From Flavobacteriales bacterium (GTDB taxonomy: Bacteria > Bacteroidota > Bacteroidia > Flavobacteriales > Flavobacteriaceae), in the NCBI GenBank assembly GCA_027067965.1, contig JAMOUV010000015.1, forward strand, positions 51,364 through 115,363: a stretch of 64,000 nt of DNA. Direction: 5' to 3'. Position numbers and translations under genes: made by a program. The notes beneath the pieces were generated by a model. That model saw only the letters and a program-made list of their open reading frames with translations, made no database searches and had not been told where the DNA came from. Of this stretch, positions 10,329-18,727 are shown in pieces. Positions within the stretch are counted from its first letter, which is position 1. Every line of letters begins with the position of its first letter.

Positions 10329-12590
10329 ATGAAAAAGATCATTTTATTGCTGTTCATAGCGGTCGTTTTAACAGAAGGATTAAAGGCGCAAGTAGCCATA
10401 AATTCCACAGGAGACGACCCTAACCCCAACGCTATGTTGGATGTAAGTAGTCATGACAAGGGAATGCTAATTCCGCGAATGAGTACTGCCGAACGAACCG
10501 GAATGAATTTGGGTGCTGCTGAAAACGGGCTCTATGTGTATGATACCGATACCAATTCATTTTGGTATTGGGACGGAACCCAATGGAAAGCAATGGGTAG
10601 TGGTGCTGTTTCGGAAGACAAAGATTGGTATAAAGAAGGAACTACAACGGCTCCTACCGATATAACGGACAATATGTTTCATATGGGTAACGTAGCCATA
10701 GGAAAAAACACGGCTACAGATAAATTGGATGTATTTGACGATCAGGCAAGTAATGTGCTAAAGGTAGAAAATGCAAGCACCGCCGAAGCAAAACGAACCG
10801 CCGGTATATTCAATATTGATGGTGCGGGATCCATCGGTATGAATGGAAAAATGGGAATTGTTTCTACAATAGGCGGACACGGTGCCAGCGACGGATTTGC
10901 TCCATTGGTTGGTGCTTATCACATGGTTATAGGAGACGACACCAATACCCAGTACCAATACGGTACGGTGAACGAAATAGGAGGAACTAACAGTGCCTTT
11001 AAAATCGGTACTAATAATTATCTCTACGGAAATGTGCCCGAAAATACCTATCATTACGGTACCTTAAATATGTTTTACGGAACGGGAGACGGTACCATCT
11101 TCGGAACTTACGAATATTTTGTAGATAATGGAGACGGTTTACGCTTCGGTACATACAGACGTATGGGAGGTAGCGGTAATGGAAATCAATTCGGTGCCTT
11201 TAACCGTATTGTGAATAGCGGAACGGGAAAACATATCGGAACTATCAATGAAATTAAAAATAGAGGACCTGCCGCGCATATAGGTACTTTAAACGCCATC
11301 GGCGCAGGCGTACCTGAAGAAGATACCGATCATATCGTCCCCATCACCAATGACAGCGACGGAAAAAGAATTGGCGAAATTAACGTAGTGGCCGGTAACG
11401 GCGGTGGTATTCATGTGGCCGAAGCAAACAACATCATCAGTACCGGAAACGGACTTCATGCCGGTGAAGTAACCGTTTTAGGACATGATTATACGACTAA
11501 TGACAACACTTCTACTACCGGATTGCATGTCGGTTCGGTGATCAACTTAACCGATACCGGCAATCAAGACCGTTTCGGCTCGGTTAATCTTATGGGATTA
11601 ATTATGAATCCTGCAGACCCGATGAATCCGGTTCATGTGACCGGCGATGCCGACGCCCGAAGAGTTGCCGAAGTAAATAGCATTGGTGGTGACGGAAACG
11701 GCATGCATATAGCCGAATCCAATAATGTCATCAGCACCGGAAACGGTTATCATGCCGGGCAAATTAACATGTTGGGACATAACTACGTAAACAATACCAA
11801 TACTTCTACCACCGGCATCCACACAGGTACCGTTAATAACCTTACCGATACCGGTAATCGCGTACGTATCGGTGAAACCAATGTAATCGGATTGATTTTG
11901 AACCCGGCCGATTATACCAATCCTATTCCCGTAACAGGCGATAGCGATGCCAAAAGGATAGGCGAAATTAATACGGTTGGAGGTGACGGAAACGGCCAGC
12001 ATTACGGCGTTATTAACAGTATTGTTTCCACTGGAAACGGACTTCATGTGGCTTCATTCAATAAAGTAGGTCCCGGCGGAACCGGTCCGCATATTGCGGT
12101 ATACGGCGAAGTCGATGACAACGACCCCACCGCCATGGCCGGTGTATTCAAAGGTGATGTAACGGCTCGAAACTATATTAGCATCATCAATATCGCAGCA
12201 GGTGTTTGGCTGGAAAATAATGAAACCAACTGGGCGGACTTGCCTAAATACAATGTCGCCTTCTCTCCTCAGGATTATAGCAAAACAGGCATGGTCGAAA
12301 TTAAAATTGTAGCCAAAATTTCCGGCTTCAATGGCACGCAATCCGACCATCAATTCAGAGTTCGAGCATTACAAAACGGTGCCGCTTCCACCATAATTGC
12401 GCCCACCGATACTTGGACTTGGACGCAACTGAAATCTGACACTTACATGATTTCAACCGATTGGAAACCGTGGAATGCAGGTATTGCACCTTGGCTCTTG
12501 AGTTTCCAAGTAAAAAATAGCAACGGTGCATCGCTGAAATTCACTAATATTTATGTGATGGTGCGTCCCGTTCAAATTTCCGCACCTTAA
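10329..12590 (+). CDS. Large secreted repeat protein, beta-solenoid-like
   Basis: The 753-residue protein has a signal peptide (MKKIILLLFIAVVL, cleavage near LKAQ). An N-terminal module seen in many Bacteroidota surface and tail-fibre-like proteins follows: NPNAMLDVSSHDKGMLIPRM, then ENGLYVYDTDTNSFWYWDGTQWK. Residues about 200-590 are repeats. A 15-residue element with the form hGTxNxhxxxGxGxx occurs several times (about 240-330), followed by 98-residue units beginning at residues 340, 438 and 536, the third incomplete. The regular Gly/Asn pattern suggests a parallel beta-solenoid shaft. A C-terminal region of about 130 residues is non-repetitive and lacks an obvious type IX sorting signal. 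Probably an extracellular adhesin or fibre. It stands alone and ends at a strong terminator. Confidence 0.7.
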   Translation: MKKIILLLFIAVVLTEGLKAQVAINSTGDDPNPNAMLDVSSHDKGMLIPRMSTAERTGMNLGAAENGLYVYDTDTNSFWYWDGTQWKAMGSGAVSEDKDWYKEGTTTAPTDITDNMFHMGNVAIGKNTATDKLDVFDDQASNVLKVENASTAEAKRTAGIFNIDGAGSIGMNGKMGIVSTIGGHGASDGFAPLVGAYHMVIGDDTNTQYQYGTVNEIGGTNSAFKIGTNNYLYGNVPENTYHYGTLNMFYGTGDGTIFGTYEYFVDNGDGLRFGTYRRMGGSGNGNQFGAFNRIVNSGTGKHIGTINEIKNRGPAAHIGTLNAIGAGVPEEDTDHIVPITNDSDGKRIGEINVVAGNGGGIHVAEANNIISTGNGLHAGEVTVLGHDYTTNDNTSTTGLHVGSVINLTDTGNQDRFGSVNLMGLIMNPADPMNPVHVTGDADARRVAEVNSIGGDGNGMHIAESNNVISTGNGYHAGQINMLGHNYVNNTNTSTTGIHTGTVNNLTDTGNRVRIGETNVIGLILNPADYTNPIPVTGDSDAKRIGEINTVGGDGNGQHYGVINSIVSTGNGLHVASFNKVGPGGTGPHIAVYGEVDDNDPTAMAGVFKGDVTARNYISIINIAAGVWLENNETNWADLPKYNVAFSPQDYSKTGMVEIKIVAKISGFNGTQSDHQFRVRALQNGAASTIIAPTDTWTWTQLKSDTYMISTDWKPWNAGIAPWLLSFQVKNSNGASLKFTNIYVMVRPVQISAP
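11346..12075 (+). repeat. 294-bp in-frame direct repeats inside the surface protein
   Basis: Coding units of 294 bases begin at 11346, 11640 and 11934, the last cut short near 12075. At the protein level they share the pattern RIGEIN...GNG...ISTGNG...TSTTG...NLTDTGN. They are diverged at third positions, so they are not very recent duplications. Confidence 0.8.
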
Positions 12591-12614
12591 AAAAATAAAT
12601 ATTTTTTCTTTATT

Positions 12615-12648
12615 ACCGCCCGGAATTTTTTCCGGGCGGTTTTTTTTT
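12615..12648 (+). terminator. Intrinsic terminator of surface protein gene
   Basis: A perfect 11-bp stem (12615-12625 with 12630-12640), TTTT loop and a run of T follow the stop codon by about 25 bases. Confidence 0.85.
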
Positions 12649-12667
12649 ATATTCGAATTTATTACAT

Positions 12668-12706
12668 AAAAAAATCAAAGAGACATTGCCAAGCAATGTC
12701 TCTTTG
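12668..12706 (-). terminator. Intrinsic terminator of ECF sigma gene
   Basis: A perfect 14-bp stem (12676-12689 with 12693-12706) with a 3-base loop is followed on the minus strand by ATTTTTTT. It lies 37 bases after the sigma factor stop. Confidence 0.85.
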
Positions 12707-12742
12707 GCAATACATATTCAAACGGAACAAAATATTTCTTTT

Positions 12743-13315
12743 TTAAAAAGGATTATCCTTTTCAATCATCTTCCGGATATTAATCAAAGCATATCGCATT
12801 CGGCCAAGGGCCGTATTAATACTTATATTCTGCAATTCCGCTATTTCCTTAAAAGGAATTTCATCGTAAATACGCATTTTCAAAACCGTCTTTTGTTCTT
12901 CGGGCAATTGTTCGATTAACATTTTCACATTATCGACCGTTTGGCTTCGAATAATTTGTGTTTCGGCCAATTGATTATCGGAAAGTATATCAAAAATGGA
13001 AAAATCTTCCGTGTCATAACGCAATTGACTTCTTTTTTGGCGCCTGAAATGGTCGATAATGAGATTATGGGCTATTCGCATCAACCAAGATCCGAATTTG
13101 CCTTCTTCATTATAATTACCACGCTTGAGGGTATTAATAATTTTAATAAAGGTATCTTGGAAGATATCTTCGGCAATATCCGGATGTTTTACACGCGATA
13201 AAATATAACCGTAGAGTTTGTGACGGTAACGAAGAATGAGTTCGTTCAGTGCAGTTTCATCACCATTTACATATCTACGCACCAGTTTGGCGTCACTTGT
13301 TTTTTTCAAGTTCAT
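12743..13315 (-). CDS. RNA polymerase sigma factor, ECF type
   Basis: The 190-residue sigma-70 family protein has region 2 (FQDTFIKIINTLKRG, then FGSWLMRIAHNLIIDHFRR for -10 recognition) and region 4 (LPEEQKTVLKMRIYDEIPFKEIAELQNISINTALGRMRYALINIRK, with the helix-turn-helix). It would direct RNA polymerase to a set of promoters. There is no anti-sigma gene next to it. The NTALGRMRYALINIRK ending is typical of a conserved Bacteroidota ECF sigma factor usually encoded alone. It has its own promoter at 13378-13409 and its own terminator at 12668-12706, so it is monocistronic. Confidence 0.9.
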   Translation of the reverse strand: MNLKKTSDAKLVRRYVNGDETALNELILRYRHKLYGYILSRVKHPDIAEDIFQDTFIKIINTLKRGNYNEEGKFGSWLMRIAHNLIIDHFRRQKRSQLRYDTEDFSIFDILSDNQLAETQIIRSQTVDNVKMLIEQLPEEQKTVLKMRIYDEIPFKEIAELQNISINTALGRMRYALINIRKMIEKDNPF

Positions 13316-13377
13316 AATCCTCGATTTAATGCGTAGATATGTTACATAGGCAGTGGAATTAAATTTTTAACAATAAA

Positions 13378-13409
13378 CAAATATATAAATATTTTTTTTA
13401 ATCGAACAA
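13378..13409 (-). promoter_or_regulatory. Promoter of ECF sigma gene
   Basis: On the minus strand TATATTTG (13378-13385) lies 21 bases after a TTG (13407-13409). Transcription would start near 13371, leaving a leader of about 55 bases. The TTG lies inside the end of the transglycosylase gene. Confidence 0.7.
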
Positions 13410-14312
13410 GGGGATTTTTAAAATTAAGGTATCTTTATTTTTATTTTCGTACGAATAAGAACGTATCCATGGATTAAGGTAACGCAACTGGCCGTAAGAA
13501 ATTCCGTAGTGCCGGGCAAACTCGGGCCAACTCTCCACGGGAGCGCTCACGCTCACTGTGGTAAAACGGGGAAAAGTGTATAAATCTTCCTTTCTAATAT
13601 GAAAACCGTAATCTTCCCAATGGCTAATAATTTCTTTCAAAGCCAATATTCGATAGAGATAACGCGCGGTTTCCGGATTCAAATACAGTTTATAATAATT
13701 ATTTTCTTTTTGGTCTGCAATGGCCTTTTCCAGTCCTTGCATGCCCCGGTTGTATGCCGCCGCCACCAATGTCCATGAACCGAATTTTTTATAGGCGTCT
13801 TTAAAGTATTGACATGCCGCTTGGGTGGATTTTTCCAAATGGTAACGTTCATCGATATCTTGGTTGACTGTCAGGCCGTATCGACGAGCGGTTTTCGGCA
13901 TAAATTGCCAAATTCCTTTGGCTCCGGCCGGGCTCACTACATGATCCAATCCGCTTTCGGCCAATGCCAGATACTTGAAATCATCCGGAATTCCGTTTTT
14001 TTGTAAAATCGGTTCAATGACGGGGAAATATTTAGCGGTCCGTTTTATTTTTAATAATGTATTGGATTGCCAATACATATTAATAAGGAGTTCCTTATCC
14101 AATTTTTCACGCACATCGGGAAATTCCAAGGGGACCGTTTCGCCGGAAAAATCCATTGAATCGGGAAGCGGAACTGCATATACATGATAATTTTCTTTAA
14201 TTTTTTCTTTTATGGCTTTATCGCTAACGGGGTTTTCCGTAGCGCCGGTACCAAGGAATATAATAGCCAAAGTGATGGTCAGTATAGAAAATAAAAAAGT
14301 AATTTTTTTCAT
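13398..14312 (-). CDS. Lytic murein transglycosylase (SLT domain)
   Basis: The 304-residue protein has an N-terminal signal sequence (hydrophobic residues 4-20). The SLT/lysozyme-like domain has the catalytic Glu119 in LALAESGLD, followed by SPAGAKGIWQFMPKTARRYGL and AAYNRG, the MltD-type signature. It cleaves the glycan strands of peptidoglycan and forms 1,6-anhydro ends, in the periplasm or at the outer membrane. The C-terminal 60 residues (WPEFARHYGISYGQLRYLNPWI) resemble a degenerate LysM-like wall-binding motif. A TATCTTTG promoter lies 26-33 bases upstream. Confidence 0.9.
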   Translation of the reverse strand: MKKITFLFSILTITLAIIFLGTGATENPVSDKAIKEKIKENYHVYAVPLPDSMDFSGETVPLEFPDVREKLDKELLINMYWQSNTLLKIKRTAKYFPVIEPILQKNGIPDDFKYLALAESGLDHVVSPAGAKGIWQFMPKTARRYGLTVNQDIDERYHLEKSTQAACQYFKDAYKKFGSWTLVAAAYNRGMQGLEKAIADQKENNYYKLYLNPETARYLYRILALKEIISHWEDYGFHIRKEDLYTFPRFTTVSVSAPVESWPEFARHYGISYGQLRYLNPWIRSYSYENKNKDTLILKIPLFD

Positions 14313-14337
14313 CAGCCCATTAAATTAATCATTATCA

Positions 14338-14345
14338 CAAAGATA
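14338..14345 (-). promoter_or_regulatory. Promoter of lytic transglycosylase gene
   Basis: TATCTTTG on the minus strand matches TAnnTTTG, 26 bases before the start codon. No exact TTG at the usual distance. Confidence 0.55.
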
Positions 14346-14376
14346 ATAATTTAATTTTCCTTTTTCACCAACCGGC

Positions 14377-15318
14377 TTAACGATCGGAATTGATATCCGG
14401 TATATAATATTTCTTTACTTTATACTTATCCCAGAATTTTTTGGCTTTCCTGTTGCCTTGATCAATGGATTTTTTCAACCAATAAGCGGCTTTTGCTTTG
14501 TCGGGAAAAACTCCATTACCTCGCCAATAGATTATTCCAAGCATATATTGAGCTTTATCTTGGGATTTTTCCGCACTTTTTTTGAAATATTCGGCGGCTT
14601 TTACATAATCCAATGACAATCCTCCCTCGCCGGTATAATAAGCCATCCCCAACATAAATTGGGCGTCGGGATCGTTTTGTTCGGCGCTTTTAAGGAACCA
14701 TTTCACCGCTTCCTTTTTGTCCTTTTTTACACCCTCGCCGGTCCAATAGGAAATCCCCGTCATAAATTGGGCGTGAGGATGACCGTTTTCGGCGGCCTTC
14801 AAAAACCATTGAAAAGCTTCCTTTTTATTTGTTTTTACTCCCTTGCCGCTTTCCAATAATACACCGGTCATATATTGGGCTTCAACATGTCCCGCTTTGG
14901 CCGCTTTCAGATAATTTTCATATGCTTTACTGTAATCCACTTCCGTGCCGTAACCTTTCAGGTAATATTCGGCTAATTTGAATAAAGCTTGCTTGTGATT
15001 TTGAGCCGCACTTTTGCTCAACCAGTAAAAGGATGAATCCGGATTTTTTTTAAGCATCTCCCCTGCAGCATAAATTTCTCCTATTAAAAATTGGGCTTCC
15101 GCATGACCGTGCCGGGCACTTTCTTTTAACCATCTTAACGATTTTTCTTCACTATGAAAAGTGCCGGGTTGTTGATAAAAAAGAGCCAATTCGTATTGGG
15201 CCAATGAATCGTTCTGCTTCGCTTTTTGTCTCAATTCCCACAAATTTACTTGTGAAAAACCATAAAATGACACCAAACCGAATAATATACAAGCAGATAT
15301 TTTTTTTAATGGAAACAC
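14377..15318 (-). CDS. Secreted Sel1-repeat protein
   Basis: The 313-residue protein has a signal peptide (about 1-23, ending GFSQ) and then about seven Sel1-like repeats, each of roughly 36 residues with the pattern AQFMxGxxYxxGEGVxKDxxxAxxWFxKAA. Sel1 repeats form alpha-solenoids that bind proteins; periplasmic members often act as scaffolds in envelope signalling. No in-frame ATG is available, and the start is read as GTG at 15316-15318. A TAATTTTG element at 15339-15346 puts the transcript start about 14 bases ahead of this GTG and supports the choice. Confidence 0.8.
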   Translation of the reverse strand: MFPLKKISACILFGLVSFYGFSQVNLWELRQKAKQNDSLAQYELALFYQQPGTFHSEEKSLRWLKESARHGHAEAQFLIGEIYAAGEMLKKNPDSSFYWLSKSAAQNHKQALFKLAEYYLKGYGTEVDYSKAYENYLKAAKAGHVEAQYMTGVLLESGKGVKTNKKEAFQWFLKAAENGHPHAQFMTGISYWTGEGVKKDKKEAVKWFLKSAEQNDPDAQFMLGMAYYTGEGGLSLDYVKAAEYFKKSAEKSQDKAQYMLGIIYWRGNGVFPDKAKAAYWLKKSIDQGNRKAKKFWDKYKVKKYYIPDINSDR

Positions 15319-15338
15319 CTTTTCCTTTATATTTTTTT

Positions 15339-15346
15339 CAAAATTA
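15339..15346 (-). promoter_or_regulatory. Promoter of Sel1-repeat gene
   Basis: TAATTTTG on the minus strand matches TAnnTTTG. Its position supports the GTG start of the Sel1-repeat gene. Confidence 0.5.
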
Positions 15347-15520
15347 ATAAATTTTTACCTGGTAACAGGAAATAAAAATCAATTTTTTAATTAAAAAAAT
15401 AAAACTTATTCATCATTTTAACAAGCTTCTGAAAACAAGCATATTATTACAAAACGGAATTAATATAAATTTTAATTAAAATCTTTTTACAATAAAAATG
15501 AAATGTTAAACAAATATGAT

Positions 15521-16621
15521 TTAATTTTTAATTTTCGATTGGCGAACGGTTTTGTATGGTATTTTCGGCAAATCACTGTTTTCGTATGTTGCCGCCAATT
15601 GTCCGCAAGCGGCCTCGATATCTTGACCTCTACTGCGACGTACGGTAGCCATGATACCGGCATCTTTTAAAACTCGGCGATATTTTTCCACAACCGAGGA
15701 ATCGGCTTGTTGATACACCGAAAAAGAATCCGTAGGGTTATATTGAATCAAATTTACTTTGGAAGGAATTTGTCCGGCATATTTGACTAATGCCTTTATG
15801 TGCGCATCATCATCATTCACTCCTTTAAAAACCAAATATTCAAAAGTAACGGGTGATTTGGTATGCTTATACCAATACTGAAGTGATTCTTTCAATGCTT
15901 CCAATCCTCCGGTACGTTTGTTTACGGGCATGAGTTTCGATCTGGTTTCATCAATGGCTGCATGCAATGAAACGGCCAATTTTATTCGTGGTGCATCATG
16001 GGCCAAACGCTTAATCATTTTCGGAATACCTGCAGTGGATAGGGTGATTCGTTTGGCGGAAAAATGCAAACCTGCCGGCGAGGTAATTTTTCGAATGGCT
16101 TCCAATACGTTTTCATAATTTAATAAGGGCTCTCCCATTCCCATAAATACGATATTGGTTAAGGGAACACCGTAATGTGTCATGCTTTGTTTGCTGGCTT
16201 CAACCACTTGATCGACAATTTCATCCACACTTAAATTTCTCATACGCTTCAGTTTGGCCGTTGCGCAAAAGGTACAATCCAAACTACACCCTACCTGCGA
16301 AGAAATACATGCAGTAACTCTTTTTCTTTCGGGAATCAATACACTTTCCACAATCAATTCATCGGGTAACATGACGGCATTTTTGAGCGTACCGTCTCGG
16401 CTATGACTCGTCCGGGTAAAATGTGTCTTGGGTATTTCGAAATTTTGCGTCAGAAATTTGCGTAAACCTTTGGGCAAATTACTCATTTCCTCAAAAGAAG
16501 AAACCTGCTTCTTCCATAACCAATCATAGACTTGAACCGCCCTGTATGCCGGTTCGCCCCATTGCAAGAACCGGGCCTTTAATTGCTCTAAATCAAGTTG
16601 TTTGATGTTTTGTTTTGACAT
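15521..16621 (-). CDS. rlmN: Dual-specificity rRNA/tRNA adenine-C2 methyltransferase RlmN
   Basis: RlmN is a radical-SAM enzyme that methylates C2 of A2503 in 23S rRNA and of A37 in some tRNAs. The 366-residue product carries the CxxxCxxC iron-sulfur motif at Cys112, Cys116 and Cys119 (GCSLDCTFCATAKL). It also has MGMGEPLLNYENV, and the C-terminal cysteine that forms the covalent RNA intermediate (Cys339 in IEAACGQL). It follows the DUF4834 gene by 11 bases and probably shares its promoter. About 200 AT-rich bases with no recognisable gene separate it from the Sel1 gene. Confidence 0.96.
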   Translation of the reverse strand: MSKQNIKQLDLEQLKARFLQWGEPAYRAVQVYDWLWKKQVSSFEEMSNLPKGLRKFLTQNFEIPKTHFTRTSHSRDGTLKNAVMLPDELIVESVLIPERKRVTACISSQVGCSLDCTFCATAKLKRMRNLSVDEIVDQVVEASKQSMTHYGVPLTNIVFMGMGEPLLNYENVLEAIRKITSPAGLHFSAKRITLSTAGIPKMIKRLAHDAPRIKLAVSLHAAIDETRSKLMPVNKRTGGLEALKESLQYWYKHTKSPVTFEYLVFKGVNDDDAHIKALVKYAGQIPSKVNLIQYNPTDSFSVYQQADSSVVEKYRRVLKDAGIMATVRRSRGQDIEAACGQLAATYENSDLPKIPYKTVRQSKIKN

Positions 16622-16632
16622 TCCGCTTCCGG

Positions 16633-16869
16633 TTATTCCAATTCTTCGAAATCGGCATCTTCAACTTTACGGGCTGATTTTTTCTTATCAATATAAGTTT
16701 TTCCCGGTTCCGTTTTTTCATCCTTATAATAAGGATTTTGAAATTGCTCTTCGAAATGTCTTTGTGCCTTATCGACCATCTTTTTTATCATAAAAGGCGC
16801 CAATATTCGACTAACTAATCGTACGAACAAGTATATTATCAATATGATCAATATTAATCTGAGAAACAT
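16633..16869 (-). CDS. DUF4834 small membrane protein
   Basis: The 78-residue product has a single hydrophobic helix (residues 2-26: LRLILIILIIYLFVRLV) followed by a charged cytosolic tail with a conserved pattern YIDKKKSARKVEDADFEELE. This matches the Bacteroidota family DUF4834. No function is known. It is the first gene of a unit with rlmN and has its own TATCTTTG promoter. Confidence 0.75.
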   Translation of the reverse strand: MFLRLILIILIIYLFVRLVSRILAPFMIKKMVDKAQRHFEEQFQNPYYKDEKTEPGKTYIDKKKSARKVEDADFEELE

Positions 16870-16888
16870 GAATTACAATGTTTTTTTA

Positions 16889-16896
16889 CAAAGATA
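16889..16896 (-). promoter_or_regulatory. Promoter of DUF4834-rlmN unit
   Basis: TATCTTTG on the minus strand, 20 bases before the DUF4834 start. Confidence 0.55.
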
Positions 16897-16919
16897 TAAA
16901 AATATATCCTGCTTTCTTT

Positions 16920-17525
16920 CTAATATGCTATTTTTATGATGTGTATCTTATCGCTTTTGGAATAATCGGCCGGATTACAGCCGGGTTCTCCTTGGGGAAC
17001 CGGAATTCCCAAACCTTGGAAATATTCAATCCATACCGGGTCGATTTTTCCCGTTTTCAAATTTTTGAAATTCATTGGTTTAATCTCAAATATCGGCAGT
17101 TTGTTTTCGTCCAAAAAAATATCGTAAATCAATTCCGAACAATAATATTTTCCGTTATTTAACCGAAAAACATCGTCATAGGGTAATTCAAGTTTTTTTA
17201 TTCCCCGACTTTTTGCCGCCGGTATAAATTTTCGATACGGCTTTTTTAATCTTCCTATCATAATTTTCTCGCTTCTTTTGATGAAGGTATCGAGGGAAAT
17301 CAATTGCACTTGGTCATATGCTTCCAATACAAAAGTTCCGGAATCGGTCACTACAATCATTCCCATATGGGAAACGGGTTTATTTTGATAACCCGAAGTA
17401 GCGTGTTCAATGGCATCACATAGTTTGCAATCCAAATCCTGAAAAATCAAGTCACCCGTCCGGTAATGATACCTTTGACAGGACATGAATAATTGCATAA
17501 TTATGAAGACCAAACTTATTCTCAT
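16920..17525 (-). CDS. YiiX-like permuted NlpC/P60 hydrolase, lipoprotein
   Basis: The 201-residue protein has a short signal and lipobox (LFMSC, Cys at about 16). The mature part starts with RTGDLIFQD and carries a His in VSHMGMIV and a Cys in KYYCSELIYD. This is the circularly permuted order (His before Cys) of YiiX/YebB-type papain-like hydrolases. Such enzymes are thought to cleave amide or thioester bonds in peptidoglycan or lipids, but the substrate here is unknown. The transcript start predicted from TATCTTTG at 17540-17547 is only about 8 bases before the ATG. It is divergent from the transketolase gene. Confidence 0.75.
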   Translation of the reverse strand: MRISLVFIIMQLFMSCQRYHYRTGDLIFQDLDCKLCDAIEHATSGYQNKPVSHMGMIVVTDSGTFVLEAYDQVQLISLDTFIKRSEKIMIGRLKKPYRKFIPAAKSRGIKKLELPYDDVFRLNNGKYYCSELIYDIFLDENKLPIFEIKPMNFKNLKTGKIDPVWIEYFQGLGIPVPQGEPGCNPADYSKSDKIHIIKIAY

Positions 17526-17539
17526 CTATCGGGTTTGCA

Positions 17540-17547
17540 CAAAGATA
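17540..17547 (-). promoter_or_regulatory. Promoter of YiiX-like gene
   Basis: TATCTTTG on the minus strand, 15 bases before the start codon, implying a very short leader. Confidence 0.55.
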
Positions 17548-17687
17548 AGCAAATACGTTTAGCTAAAAATATAAAATTTCCCGGGGATTAAATTATTAGT
17601 TTTAAGCATCATTCTCGAAAAAAAATCATCTTATGCAAACAGTTTTTAAGAAAAAAAAATCAAATTATCCTTCAAAAATAAATTATC

Positions 17688-17695
17688 TATCTTTG
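17688..17695 (+). promoter_or_regulatory. Promoter of transketolase subunit gene
   Basis: TATCTTTG lies inside the extended reading frame that begins at 17633, which rules out that upstream start and supports the ATG at 17711. Confidence 0.6.
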
Positions 17696-17710
17696 CTAAA
17701 AAATCAACTC

Positions 17711-18670
17711 ATGGCTAAATTTACCTACACCGAGAAAAAAGACACCCGTTCGGGATTCGGAGATGCATTATTGGAATTGGGAAAAAGCAATGAACGCATC
17801 GTGGCATTGACCGCCGATTTGGCCGGTTCGGTGAAGATGAGTGCTTTCGCGAAAGCATTTCCCGAGCGCTTTTTCGATGTAGGTATCCAAGAAGCCAATA
17901 TGATGGGGATGGCCGCGGGCTTTACTTTGGAAGGGAAAATTCCGTTTGCGGGGACTTTTGCCGAATTCGCTTCGGGCAGGGTGTACGATCAGGTGCGCCA
18001 AAGCATTGCCTACTCCGAAAAAAACGTAAAGATAGCCGCCTCGCATGCCGGATTGACCGTAGGAGAAGACGGCGCCACACATCAAGCTTTGGAAGATATG
18101 GGCATGATGAAAATGTTGCCGGGTATGACGGTCATCAATCCTTGTGATTATAACCAAACCTACCGGGCTACACTTGCCGTGGCGCATCATAAGGGTCCCG
18201 TATATTTGCGTTTCGGCCGGCCGAAAGTCCCCAATTTCACGCCCCGAGACATGCCCTTCGAAATAGGCAAAGCATGGATCATGCAAGAAGGCCGAGATGT
18301 AACTATTATCGCTACGGGACATTTGGTTTGGGAAGCCGTCGAAGCCACCGAAAAATTGGAATCGGAAGGCATCTCAGTTGAACTTATTAACATTCACACC
18401 ATCAAACCCCTCGACGAAGAAGCGGTACTGCGCTCCGTAGCCAAAACCGGTGCCGTAGTAACCGCCGAAGAACATAACCGGCTGGGTGGATTGGGCGAGA
18501 GCATTGCCGGATTATTGGCCACCCACCATCCTTATCCGCAAGAATTTGTTGCGGTAAACGATCAATTCGGCGAATCGGGAAAAGGAGAAGAATTGATGAA
18601 AAAATACGGCTTGGACGATGAGGCCGTTTACAAGGCGGTCAAAAGAGTTTTACAAAGAAAAAACCGGTAA
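17711..18670 (+). CDS. Transketolase, C-terminal subunit
   Basis: The 319-residue protein (from the ATG at 17711; a TATCTTTG promoter at 17688-17695 excludes the longer frame) corresponds to the pyrimidine-binding and C-terminal domains of transketolase. It shows DLAGSVKM, FDVGIQEANMMGMAAGF (catalytic Glu that activates thiamine diphosphate), HAGLTVGEDGATHQALEDM and the C-terminal TAEEHNRLGGLGE. Split transketolases need a partner of about 280 residues carrying the diphosphate-binding domain, usually encoded immediately upstream. Here the upstream neighbour is a divergent, unrelated gene, so the partner must be elsewhere. The enzyme moves two-carbon units in the pentose phosphate pathway. Confidence 0.9.
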   Translation: MAKFTYTEKKDTRSGFGDALLELGKSNERIVALTADLAGSVKMSAFAKAFPERFFDVGIQEANMMGMAAGFTLEGKIPFAGTFAEFASGRVYDQVRQSIAYSEKNVKIAASHAGLTVGEDGATHQALEDMGMMKMLPGMTVINPCDYNQTYRATLAVAHHKGPVYLRFGRPKVPNFTPRDMPFEIGKAWIMQEGRDVTIIATGHLVWEAVEATEKLESEGISVELINIHTIKPLDEEAVLRSVAKTGAVVTAEEHNRLGGLGESIAGLLATHHPYPQEFVAVNDQFGESGKGEELMKKYGLDDEAVYKAVKRVLQRKNR

Positions 18671-18727
18671 TATTTTCCTTTATTTTTCTTTAAACATTTA
18701 ATTTTTATTTCATTCCGGTATCATATA

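Noticed and set aside
17633..17710. Extended N-terminus of the transketolase subunit
   Set aside because: A TATCTTTG promoter lies inside this stretch and the residues do not match the family.
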